This document shows, in pieces, positions 1-12,100 of a stretch of DNA of 64,000 nucleotides. How positions within the stretch are numbered: the first letter of the stretch is position 1; each line of letters begins with the position of its first letter. Under the pieces are notes generated by a model. The model did not search any database, was not told where the DNA came from, and saw only the letters and a program-made list of their open reading frames with translations. The position numbers and the translations under genes were made by a program. This DNA is from Apteryx mantelli (Eukaryota; Chordata; Aves; Apterygiformes; Apterygidae), in contig NC_089984.1 in assembly GCF_036417845.1 (NCBI RefSeq), positions 3,534,001-3,598,000 on the forward strand. Direction: 5' to 3'.

Positions 1-3000
1 CAAGGTGGCAGGGCATCTCTGGAGAGATTGGCCTGCCCAAGTGCCCCTGCAGAGGGGCTGGTGAGCAGGGGTTGTCTTAGCTCACCAAGGGCAGCTGACA
101 AGGGGGAGCTGAGGAGATCTTGCAATTTCAGCCAAGCCCAGAAGTTTGGAGGGTGAAATAATTTCCAGCCCTTGATAGGAAGGAGCATCCCACAAGATAC
201 TCCTACAGCTGATATGGGGGTGGTGTGGGATGGGCGTCAGGGGAGATCTCTGTACAGCTGTGATGTGCACATCTGTTCCTCTCCAACATACCTTCCTTCC
301 CCCTTAAGAAATGGGAGTGGGAGTCAGAGAGTAAGTTTGATACTGAGGACATATCCCCAGAGAGGGAAAGATCCTAAAAGGTCGGTTAATAAATGCTCCT
401 TTCCCAGAAGTCAGCAGTGCTCTAAGTTGCAACGTTAGCAGGCCCGGGGCCAGGCTGACCCACAGGCAGCTAATGAACAGCAGTGATTTGTGGTTCCTGG
501 CCTGAACCGCATACAGCAGGACATATGGAAAGTCATTTTTACCTTAAGCAGTGTCCCCAGCCCAGAGAGCTGGAGACCTGGCTTCGGTGCCCACGTCATG
601 AACCCACTTTGCCCCAAATTGCACAGCCCCTGCCCAGCAGAAAGTGAAGGTAGGGTGGACAGGAAGAGGGAGAGTGTGACTTAAAAAAAAAAAAAAGATA
701 GGATGTGATTTTTTGAAAAAAGGCAAACCCAGGTATGTGAATTCTGGGAGAGGAGATCTGATGGTCTATGGAAACCTTAGCTGGGCTGGCAGGGAAAGGG
801 GGGTGCACAATCTCAAATATAAAATGACTCTCCTTGAAAGTCACTGCATTTGTAAGCTGGAGCCCTTATCCCATAGGCTTACAACAGGGAATTTGGTGGG
901 ACACAGGAAATATTTTCAGGATGGGATGTTTCAGCATCTATCTGGCTCCAAAGGTAGAATCGGTGTGTGATCTTCAGACACATTTTGTTCTCTGCACCTC
1001 ATATGTGAGGCCTTGTGCTACAGAAACTTCCAGGGAAGGGCTGGATGGAGGAAGGAAGCAGGAAAATGCGGTTTTTGTATTTCCTGTCCTGTGAGCAGAC
1101 AAACGTGTGGCCATCTGCAGAGCTTCTGGGCCATTGACCTCCTCATTGTTTAAGGCTCTAACATGTCTTAGTCTTGTTCATGGAGAATGGATATGGTTTT
1201 TGGCTGTGTCTTGCTATCCACTAGTGTCCATGTGTCTTGCTCCATGGGGAGCACATGTCTTTAAAAAGAGGGGAATAATATTTTTGAAGTTGGGTCATGG
1301 GTTTTAGAGTTCTGAAAATCATTCTTGCTCTCCAAAGTTTATCAACCAGCTGCTCTTGAGAAAAGAGGAAATTTCAGGTCTCTGAGAAATTGGAAGGGAA
1401 ATTTAAAAAAAGAAGAAGAAAAGTGAATTCTCCCATTGCCCTGCTTTCAAACAAAACAAAAACAGGACATAAGGTAAGCCTAATGAGGTAAAATAATAGA
1501 GGTGGCAAAGCTGTTGTTCTTGTTAAAGCCCAGAATACTGCTGACCTCCTTATAAATCTGTGAAAATAATGTCAGGCTATTTTGGGAAAATCTCTTTTGG
1601 CCTGGCAGAGGCGCCTTTTGTTGAATGCTATGTGATATCAGTAGCAAAACACTAGATCTTCCCTCATCTCTTGGGTTCGGGAACTCTCTAGAGAGAGAGG
1701 CGCCAAAGGTGCAGAACCAGAACTAGCAGTTACTGTTCCTGGTTTTAAGGGTGGAAGCTGGAATTGCTATTGCTCGATTATTTGGCTATGAAGGCGTTAC
1801 AGGTAACAGGTAGTTCTTCTCTTCCAGCTTCCTCCCAACCTTCCTCATCCTCTTCAAGCGACCAGGATTGTAGCTAGTTTACCCACTGGCTACCTGGTGA
1901 CAGGCTCTTCCCATGTTAGGACCAACACCTCCCAGCCCTAAATCCTGTATTGCCCCTTCTGCCCCATCAACCACCTTATTTTTGTGCGTTCCTTCCTTGT
2001 TAGCCATAGGCTCCGGCAGCCACTCTCCACCAAGATGTTTTCTTTGGGATCATGTAAGGAACAAATATTGTTCCTGTTGTTTAGCATTCAGCAGAGCAGG
2101 GGGGTGGAAAAACTGGTGCTTTCCTAAGTGTTCAAGGCTGGCTAGCTCCGAAGCAAATGCTGTTATCTGAAGCACCGTGATGACCTGGAGAGTAACAATT
2201 TCCCACTCTTCGCCCTGATGGATCCTGCATACAAAAGGTACGGACGCTTTGCTTCGATGAAATGTGAATTGCCCGCGATGTGACTGCCATAGGAGGCAAA
2301 GCTGAGCAAACGGGCAGGCTCTTCTGAGATTTCCCAGCCGCCTCCGGCTTGTTCTTAAAACAGTTTCTACACTTTTTTCTTCTCCTCGCCTGTTTTCTGC
2401 CTGTTCATCCTCTTCTTTTCCAATAATCATTGAGCTGCTGAGCTTTTCTGCAAAGGCACGTGGTGTCAGGAGGATGCGTTCCTTAAAATTCAGGATATCA
2501 TCTAGCTCCAACTGCAGGCCTCTTGACACTGCTTTCTAAGTAATCCTTGGGGGTTTTCCTGAAACTTGTGTCATTTCTATTGCAGCTTACTGGGACGCCT
2601 TCTACATTATGGTGGCTTCAATTTATATATGTTTAGGTGGTTCACAATTGCTGCTGCTGGAACTTTGAGAGGTCATGTTTCTTTTCAATCTTTGTGGAAA
2701 ACGTCTGGAAGTACCACACAAATGTTACTGCTATAATAAAGTTATAGCAAATTTAATTCCTGGGGAGTGACAGAGACGAAGATAAACATTGGCCAAAGAG
2801 GTGATGAAAAAACCCAAACCCTTGATTTTTGACTTATGAGTGCAAAAGCATAAAAGTGTGTATTTTCTGCCGCATATGAGTGCCAGGTGTCATCAGAGTG
2901 CATGTTCAAAACAGTTTCAGCATTACTGGGCAGTTTGTGAACTTGTCTGTATGACCCCAAATCAATGCCAGCAGAGCAAAGTGTGCTCTTATTTACCATG

Positions 3001-3844
3001 CACGGGATGACCTCTCTAGATAAAACTTAGGATGGAAAAGGACTGAGCCATTCATGTTGGTTTAAAAAGTTTTAATGATATTTCAAAGTCCAGTTAATGC
3101 CCTTTGATTATTCTAGAATTACAAACTTGCTTCACAGAATTTAATCCAGGTTATAATTTCCTTGTAATGGATGATTAAGATGCCATTTTGACTTCATTTC
3201 ACCTAAGCATATATGATTGTCCTCCAGTAAATGGATGGTGTGATTTTTACTACACTTCATAGTGTTAAAACTCTATACAAATATTGTACTAAGCGTACAA
3301 AAATAAGTGCTTCATGCACACACTTTTTAATACTGTTTCTTGCCCTTTTCTTTGACATCCTTCCGAACTTATATAAATAGCTGAAAAAGCAGACTATAGT
3401 TACTGAACATTGAAAGCGAGAAACGTTTTCTACCAAGAGTAATTTTGTTGTTGTTGCTGTTTGAGAGAGAAGCATGGATGTATATTATTCATTGGCAGTT
3501 TTCTCAAACGTGGCTTAAAACACATAGGTAGAAGAGAAAATAGAGCCAGAATACCGATAACACTCTTGCAACCCTGCAATCAGGGTTGTCATTTTTTTTT
3601 CTTTGGTGAATCGAGGTGTGCTGAATAGCAATGACAGAGGACAATAATACCTTTTGGCTCACCTGAACAAGACAGTTTATAAATAGAAATAAACCTCCAT
3701 TAGCAGCAGTTACAGAGGGTCTGAAGTATCTAATTGGAGGTTATGCTCCGGCTATCTTAAAGGGACACTGTCCAAGGGAGCGACTGCAAACGATTCCTGT
3801 GCCTAACTTTGATTCCAAGGTCATTTTCCGCAACCAATATTACC
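1..3844. other. Sequence downstream of A1CF, no gene recognised
   Basis: No exon of the gene expected next in tetrapods (ASAH2) was recognised on either strand. A poly(A) run lies at 682-695. The longest minus-strand frame (2050-2529) has no recognisable domain. This is either a distal 3' UTR extension or intergenic sequence. Confidence 0.5.
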
Positions 3845-3864
3845 ACCTGAGAGCACTAACAAAC

Positions 3865-3870
3865 TTTAAT
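3865..3870 (-). terminator. Candidate poly(A) signal ATTAAA for A1CF
   Basis: ATTAAA on the minus strand, followed within 10-40 nt by GTTTGTTAG and GGTGGTAATATTGGTTG, a plausible downstream G/U-rich element. It is the nearest signal hexamer to the stop that I could find. Confidence 0.35.
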
Positions 3871-4314
3871 GGAAGAAACGGGTTGTGATCAGGCAAATTT
3901 TTGCAGGACCTCTTCGAAAGCCCTGATCTGCACAGGTATCCAAGTATCTGCTCTCTGAGAGCCACCCTGGCTTGTCTTGCAAGCCGGCAGCAAACTCGAA
4001 GCAAGGCGAATGAAATCAGCTATGATGCCCAGCGTTGGAGGATGACACAGGTAGGCAACCTATGGCCACGCAAGTGGGGCGGGGGGAAAGACAGCCACGG
4101 GGTTGTCCTTAGTGTAGAAAAGTCCCCTGGTTTCTGCTGGGCTGTAGTAATGCCAGCATGAGACACGAGAGAGCTCGAGCAGATCACAGAAAGCGAGGTA
4201 CTCAAAATAAACAGCCAGGACATTAAAAACAACAGCAAATACCTTGACAGTGTCCGTTTAAGTTTCTCGTACATACTCTATTTAAGGAGCATGTGTACAT
4301 GAGTACATCTAGGC

Positions 4315-4334
4315 AGAGAGAGAGAGAGAGAGAG
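4315..4334. repeat. (AG)n simple repeat
   Basis: About ten AG units in tandem, in the putative A1CF 3' UTR. Confidence 0.9.
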
Positions 4335-5699
4335 ATGCTACTACAAAGCTACAAAACACCTTTAACATATGTGTCTAATAGTACCACAAACTATACAGCT
4401 TATATGGTTTTGTTCCATTCCTACCAAAATCAAGTCAGCTGAAGTATGAGAATACTTAGTTCCTACTGGTCAACACCTTTTCATCGATCATCTTTTTCTT
4501 TTTTTTTGCAAAGCTTTCGGTACATGTGATAAAGCTCCACTTACAATAGCAAAACAGCTTTCACAGTGTCACATTACCCCATCTAGACCTGCTAACAAAT
4601 TCGGGTCCAGATCTGTTCAAATCAATGGGCATCAACATCTAAACACTGAGGGGAAGTTGCTCTCGTGACATGCGGGGAAGAGGCTTGTTTTTGCTCTCCG
4701 ACAGAGGAAAATGTAGACCTGAAATAATGTCGTGGAAGCAACACATGGGGATTCAGCTGTTCGTCTTACAGGCTGTAAACTCTCCTGGTTAATAAGTCTG
4801 TGGGGGTTTTCAGATCCAGACTGAGCGGATTCAAGTTTTCTTAGAGTGCATGCTCTATACAATTAAAATGTGTGCCCTGTAGTCACTGAACATTGGATTT
4901 CTTCTGTATCTGTAGGGCAGGGTTACTCCTAGGTCAATCCGATGGCTAAAATATAAGGATAATTCCCTGCTGCTGTTAAGCAAAGGATACTTTCAGTATC
5001 CCAAAAGACTACGAACCCAACACCAGCTACCAGAGGCCAGTGCTCTTCAGAGCAAGACCATTTACTGTTGACGTATGTGAGTTACCCCGGGGAACTTTCA
5101 CGGATGTGAGTTCTCATGGGCTAATTAAGTAAAGAATTGGCCATAATAAATAGTGTTTTTCTGGTTCTTAACCTTGAAAGTCCTGAAGATTTTCCTGTCT
5201 TTGACTAAAAATTGGATGGGAGGGGAGAACGCACCATCCTTTGTTGTTTGGTGACCTATAGGTGCAGCCGGGAAGTAGCAAAGTAAGAGAGAAAACTCTG
5301 CTGAATGCCTGCCTTCTACTTGAAAAATCAAATTTGCATTAAAGAGTGTACAAACTAGCCTGTTAGGTTGGACTGACACATTTACGATAAAACTGTTTTC
5401 TTCCTTGGCCGTGCCAGCGTGAATTTAAAAAAAAGACATTTGAGATGCCTAACTGAGCCTGAGCATGTCCCCGGAGCGCTTGTGGCGTGAGGTTTGCAAA
5501 GGCAGTAAAAGGCAAGCTGGATATCTATGCACCAAGGGCCAAAGGGGCAACCTTAAATTTCTCTATTTGGATAGAGATACAGGCGAACAGAGAGAGAGCG
5601 GCGAGTGGGGGATTGCTAGAAACACTGCTTTCCTCCCAGGCTCTCGAATCGCAACCTGAATGGGACCTGTTCTGTTTTCAGCGTGGATTGTTGCTTGTA

Positions 5700-5715
5700 A
5701 ACACACACACACACA
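5700..5715. repeat. (AC)n simple repeat
   Basis: Seven to eight AC units followed by a short AT-rich segment, about 250 nt downstream of the A1CF stop. Confidence 0.9.
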
Positions 5716-5962
5716 ATGGTATATATACCTGAGAACCACTTATCTTCTGGGATAATATTCTGCTTTTTAGTACGAAAATCTGATTTTTACTGATTTTTCT
5801 TAATTTTTCTTTTTTTTCCCCCCTAATGTTCTGTTACGAAACTAACAAACTAAAAGAATAAAACTCTGACTAAAATCTCGTTTTAGATGACAGATTAGTT
5901 AAAAATCATGAGAATTTTCCTGCCCATGCTCAATTGAAGGAAACTATTGATACAACACAGTA

Positions 5963-6114
5963 TTAAAATGCCCCATAACCATCACTGCGTGTAGCTACTG
6001 CGAAGGCAGGGTAGGCTTCATAGGCGGCATAAGTCGCTAGATCTTGTCCCATCGTCACTGCTTGTTTGAGCTGGGTGGCTGTGACGGTCGCAGCTGCATT
6101 AGCAATGGTGTATC
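5963..6114 (-). CDS. A1CF: A1CF coding exon 11 (residues 532-581, stop)
   Basis: Coding part of the last exon: [20 protein letters not shown], then [20 protein letters not shown] and RSDGYGAF, stop TAA (plus-strand tta at 5963-5965). The human protein ends GDGYGTF, so the C-terminus is full length. The acceptor is TCTCCTGCAG. The exon runs on into the 3' UTR. Confidence 0.94.
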
Positions 6115-9100
6115 CTGCAGGAGAAAAGAGATACCAAAATGTAGGTTAGTGAAAAGATGCTCAAAGGCCACCTGACAGTCGGTTTTCGATAGGAAGACTT
6201 GTTGTCAACGGGAATAATACAGGGAACGATGAATTTGTCAATGGGTAGATGGGAATAATCTAATTAGATTGAATATCTCACTTTGGGCATGTTTTCCCTC
6301 CATGTTACAGGTAGTAAAATTAACAGCTGCAGCTGGAAAATTAATGCATTTTCTCACCTATTATTTGTTAAATATGTTACTTAAAACAAACAAACAAACA
6401 AACAACTCTTTCTGGAGCTTTTTTCCTCAGGTTTGGATTATCTCTGAACTAAGAGGGTGGTACTGGTGTTCTGTATACTATCTCCCACACATGGCCTGAG
6501 GAGGACAAGAAAATGTAAGTAATACAGAGCAAAATCTGAGCAGGTTTCATAGACAAGATGTTTGTGCAGCCGGGGAATATATGGCTCTGAGACCCTGTAC
6601 AGCCCAAGTATGTGCAATTCTGGACAGCCACGTTAGAGAGGAGAGAAATGCCTCCTATGCAACACTGGGGAGAAAATATTTAGTAAAATGGAATTTTTCC
6701 CATCAGTTTTTAATGGAAAATGTGGTTTCAACACTTCAAAAATTTCCATGGGAAAATGTTAGCTTTGCTGATTTAAAATGAATCATTGGGAAAACAAACA
6801 TCATTTCAGGCTGGGTTGTCTGAAAGCAGAATATAGGCTCGACCACAACATTTTGTTGTGAAAGACTCAAGAACTGAGAGGAAGCCCAGATATGGGAAGT
6901 GTAGCTGGGGTACCCATCCGCATCGCTGAACCAAGCTCCGCTGCCAAACTACATCTCCCAGGATCCAACTTTGCCAACCGACCAGCCAGACGGCCAAGCA
7001 TCTGGGCTAATCCAAAATCAATCAGATCTGCGTGCCTCTTTCGTGGAAAATGGAGATATTGGGCAACACAGAAAGTATATTGCCTTATTGAAGTTGTTAC
7101 CATGGGAAAAATAGGAGAAATTTGCTCTAACTTGACTATGATCACTCAGAGTAAAATATCTTCTTCACGTCAGCAAACTGAGATGCATCTCTTCAAATCA
7201 GAATTGAGAAATTGGTCATTTAAAGTGTAATATTTGGCACTATCATAACAGAAATGAGCTGCTACCTGTGTATGGCCTGAGATGTGCTGGGTCTCAGCTA
7301 GTGTTGACCAAGGACCAGTGTGTCTTGCAGGCAGAACTTTAATGCATGTCTATTTGTTGAGATTCCAAGACAAATAAATAAGGGTGGATGAAAGAAAAAG
7401 GAGAGATTATAATTAAGCAGTAAGTGGGGGCTGGATTCAATAGTGTCTCCATTTGGTTTCCATGCCACGGAAGCTAGCACAAGCCCAGACAAATTGATTT
7501 TTCTGTGGCTTTTGCGGACTTCTGTGGCAGGAAGCCGGCTAGATATTTTTTTTTTTAATCCATCCCTGAGACACTCCAAACAATTCAGTAGTACTGACTA
7601 ATGCATTCCTCATGTGCAGTTTGGCATAAATTGTTCCCACTACATCAGAATAACCGTTGTGCCGGAGAGCACAGTAAATGTGATGCCTACAAGCTGGATT
7701 CCTGCTCCTGTCTTAGGTTTTCCATAATTTCCCTAGCTGTTTTGGGTAACTATAGGAGCTGTTTGGGGCATGAACTCCCAAACTGGAAATATTAGCCTTC
7801 CGGGGGGGTGGGAGAGAACTTGAATCAGAATCTGTATGTCATGGTTGTGTCATTTGTCTGGCAGGTGAAATCAAAAGTGTTGATAGGAAAGGAGCTGGGG
7901 ATGGCGGGGGACGACAAGGTGACCATGACTCGATCAGCTCGTGGTGAAGAAGGTCTGCACCATCCTGAGCTGCTCTGGCTGGAGCAAAACCAGCAGGTTG
8001 AGAGACAGGGTTATTCCATTTGCTTGTCACTGGAGAGCCCACATCTGGATCCAGTGTCCAGTTTGGGGCCCCCACTACAAGAGGCATCTACAAACTGGAG
8101 AGAGTCCAGGGAAGGTGAGTCCCTGGAGCAGGTTGCCAAGTGGTGGGAGATCTCCACCATTGGGGATTGCCCAGACTCGCCCGGACACAGCCCTGAGCAA
8201 CCTGCTGTAGGTGCAACGTTGGCCCTGCTGTGAGCTGGGGTTGGACTGGAGACCCCCCCAACTGGGGGTGCCTCCAGCCTGAGTTATTCTATAAGTGCAC
8301 CATACTTTGGGAAGTCCTGGTGTGATTTGTTACTGTATAGACAATAAAGATGCCATACCCAGAAATAATATCAGCCAAGGTAAAGGCATGCAGAGGAGCA
8401 CAGCCAGATGCTGCCTGCATCCGCGTGCAGTGAACGTAAACTGGTGAATTCTTGACAAACACAGCAAAGCACATAGGGAAAACCAAATTCCAGGAGATTA
8501 TTGCTGTGTAGACCTTCGCATACCTGGAAAAGCAGGTGCTGCGGGAGGCACCTCTGTTCCTTCCGTGGGAATCCCCAGCGTCTGAAGGGCATATTCTGCT
8601 GCGTAGGTTTTGGCTTCATCAATATATGCACTGAGCTTGGGAGGTGTGAAGGGATGTCTGTGGAGAAAAGAAAATAGTAGCTTGTTTTCTTTCTTTCTTT
8701 CTTTTTTTTTTTTTTTTCCTTCCAGGACTTTCCTGCAAGTTATTTTTATCCAGCAACGGTGGTTTAAATAGTCTAGTCACGTCAGCCTTTGCGTGTAGTC
8801 TGTACGGTTGGTACGATACCACACACCAAATGGAAACATGAGTTAACTGTGTTGATGCATTAACAAAAATAGTCTCCTCGTAGCGGTCCGGTTTGTTTGC
8901 CGAGTTTATCAGCCCTGGCCCTCGTTTTGGACAAAACATCCTTTCAGACCATGCTGCCAAATATTACCATGCTCCAAACTGCCTTCTTAGTCCAAAAGAA
9001 AGTCTGCTGGATCCTGGGTCTTTTGATAAAGTACATACCAAACTGTTTTAGATCAGAAGTGTTTAGGAGCATATTTGGATCTTAAATACAAGCATGTGCC

Positions 9101-12100
9101 TACAAGCTGCTTCGTTTTTCCTAAAAGAACTAGTGCCTGTTTTGCTTTCCTACTGAAAAATCACCCCTTTGCCTGCTTGTTTCTGGCTTTACGTAGATTT
9201 TTTTGGACCATCAGTGAGAGAGCACAAAGCACGGCAGCCCTTGCTATCGGTCTTCTTTAGTTTATGGCTGTTCTTCTCCCTAATATCCGAAATAACTAAA
9301 AATACGACTGCGTGGTTGTATTCTTGGAGAGATGCTAGCTAAAATGACCTTTAAAAAAATTCCTAAAACCCACAGAAAAAATCCAACAGTTACGTACATG
9401 GCAGGGTTCTGGCTGGCAAGGGCAGGAATCGTGATTTTATATAGGAACAGCTGCCTTTGATCTTGGCCAATTGCAGAATGAAGCTGGTAAACAGGCTGTC
9501 CCCAATTATTTTTCTGGCAGATTTCTTCTAAGATCTAGAAGGGGAAAAAGGGATTCGCTTTGGTTAATTGCCGCACAGTCGCGCTCTCACCCAGCTCCAG
9601 CCCCCTGCACCATGATGTCTCATTCCCTCCAAAGGCTTTTCGGAGGTGTATTGGCAGCTTCCTAGCTTCAGCTAAGCCAAAAACAAATGGAGGACCTGGT
9701 AATTCGGTCCACTCTGAAATATAAGATTCATCTAGACGTCTTATACCTTAAAACGCCGTTTAATGCCTGAAGGTAATTATCACCCTGTTAAATCTGATGC
9801 CTTGGTCCATTTTGTCAATTAGCTGTTTTATTCTGTTATCGGCAGGATTTTCTTTGAGTTCTCATCAGTAAATCTATGCACTCCTTTTCAACAGTGTTAA
9901 AGCACTATGGTTGCATTCATCTGTTCTCTCATGCCTCTCTCTCCTTAGTGGGATATAGGGTATGAACTGTCCAACCAGTCTTAAAAAAAAGCTCTGTTTC
10001 TGTCCAATTAATTATACAGGCTTCAACAGGCGATTTCGGCTCCTAGTTTGAAAGAGAAACGCTGAACCGTTTTGCCCTCGGCCTAAGAACGGCTTATTCA
10101 GTGCTAATTGGGAAACATTGTACGGAAATGCTTTTGCTTCATCTTCCTTTCTTAACTCACTGGGTAGCTGGTGTCCCAAGCGGATTCGAATGTAGCTTGA
10201 CTTTCCCACACCTCCCTAGCAGCGATGCTCGGGCCAGCTATTTTTCTAAATAGCTCCACCAAACTTGACCTTCAGAAGTCGTTGGGTTTCCCCAAATATT
10301 TTTCGGTGCCATAATGATTTACATTACAGTGGCGCAGGAAATCAAATTAGCACCCCAAAGTCAGACGAAAGACAAAAAAATTCTGGTTATCTGCTGGAAC
10401 TGAAACAGCCCAGAGTAACTTGCGGTAGCTGCGGTGTTGGCCCTGCTGTGAGCGGGGGCTCGGACCAGAGCCCTCAAAGGGCACCTCCAGCCCGAATCTT
10501 TTTTGTGGATTACTTTATTTAAAGTTTTGCAAATGCTGGTTTTAATTTTTTTAATTATATCTGCACGAAAACTCCAATTTAAGCTTATCACTTCATAGAG
10601 TATGCAAACGAGTTCGTTAAATGTTGCCATACTCGAGAAATCTGTCCCCTGCTGTTCCAACTGCATTATAAGGAGGCTGATTTTAAAATGTTACGTCAAC
10701 ACTTAAATCCTCCATAAGACAGATCTATTTATTAGCATTGAGCATCCTCGCTAGGCAACGGGAACAAAATTAGGAGGGGGTCCTTCAAAGATGCTGTTGA
10801 AATGGTCTCAGTTTAGTGGACAGGAGAGGCTGACCAAGTTAGCAGATGTTAACGAGGCCATCATATTAATGAGGCTGTCATGTTAACGAGGCTGTCTCTT
10901 ATGCGGCCAGGCAGATGGTAGTGCGAACCAGGCTGTAGCTGTCTAAGACCAGTGGACGCTGGACTCCTAGGAAAGTTGCACGAGCCCCTGTTTGGGGTAG
11001 GTGGGAGGTTTCATGTGTGTTTTATACTCTTTTATAATCCCACAGATCATTTCTAAAGAGTGGGAAAATAGAAAAAAAACTGAATTTCACCTGCCCTAAA
11101 GTGCTGCAGCAGCACCATTTCACCCCTCAGGTGTGCTGCTAAAATAGAATAAAAGGTTTGAGAAGCTTTGCAGGGGAAGAAAAAGGCAAATTTCCAGTTT
11201 TCAGGGGTGGGGGGAAAAGAGGGTTTTTTTCCTGAACATTTGGCAAACAAGATACTATGGCAATTTAAGCGTTAATACACAGAGATGTAATTCAAAATGC
11301 AGGGTGAAGTTAATTTCTAACGTGGCTTTGGGTGATTCGGGGGAAAGGAATTGCCATAAGACACAGATCCTCAGAACCTTGGGGAATTTATTCTGGATTT
11401 GTTCTGTTCAGTCCTCGGTTATCTGTTTGGATCCATCACGTATGGTCAACCACATCAAAGGTCTCATTGCGGAATCAGAGTTTCTGCATTTGCATGGATT
11501 GTACATTTAATCAACACCTCTTTTCCCACAATTGATTTTAAGACATGTCTGTGATTTCAATTCTTAGCATTACTGTTTCACGTGAAGTTACGGTATCTGT
11601 GGAATTCTGCTTTCCAACCAGACATGTGGCTTGCACTGAAATTACGGGAGTCAGCGAGAGGTGACACACTCAGATCTGAGGAGATGCTTTATTCCATGTT
11701 TTTTCTTTATTTATACTGCTTTGGAGTGATTGAGTGGAGGCAGCAAAGCTCTGTGCACTACCATGACAGGCTCTGATTTGGAAAATGGGTGGTTTTTTTT
11801 CTAGCAAAACCACTATTATTTTTCTTTTTATGTGCACTTTTTCCTCAGCAAAGACCTATATGATGCATCCTATTTATCAAATCCGTTTGGGGTGAGAATT
11901 TCTGTATTCCACAATGCTCTTAAGGAGCTATAGCCATAGTTAGAAGGACTTCACGTCTGTGGGTGTCTATGGAAACTCTCCCTCAATGGAGAGTGGATGC
12001 AGGCTGTTCTCCAGCCAGGCAAGTGGGTATTTTAAGATGCAACTAGCAGTCTTTTTTTTTTTTTTTTTCTCCCACATCACTCAAGATTTATGAATGGATA

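Larger units (their letters stand above)
3845..5962 (-). other. A1CF: Probable A1CF 3' UTR
   Basis: This is AT-rich sequence after the A1CF stop. No AATAAA occurs on the minus strand anywhere in 1-5962. The first ATTAAA variant after the stop is at 3865-3870, about 2.1 kb away, followed by a G/T-rich stretch that suits cleavage near 3845. Further ATTAAA variants lie at 3326, 3140 and 3071, so a longer UTR is possible. An AC run at 5700-5715 and an AG run at 4315-4334 fall inside it. No ORF here resembles a known protein. Confidence 0.45.
6115..8523 (-). other. A1CF: A1CF intron between exons 10 and 11
   Basis: A 2.4-kb GT-AG intron. It contains an imperfect inverted repeat with a ZNF143-like motif (6892-6968), a CR1 3' end on the plus strand (about 7895-8285), a (CAAA)n-like run near 6386-6403 and otherwise unremarkable sequence. 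Confidence 0.9.

Noticed and set aside
2050..2529. 159-aa minus-strand open frame downstream of A1CF
   Set aside because: Does not resemble ASAH2 or any other protein I know. Composition looks random.
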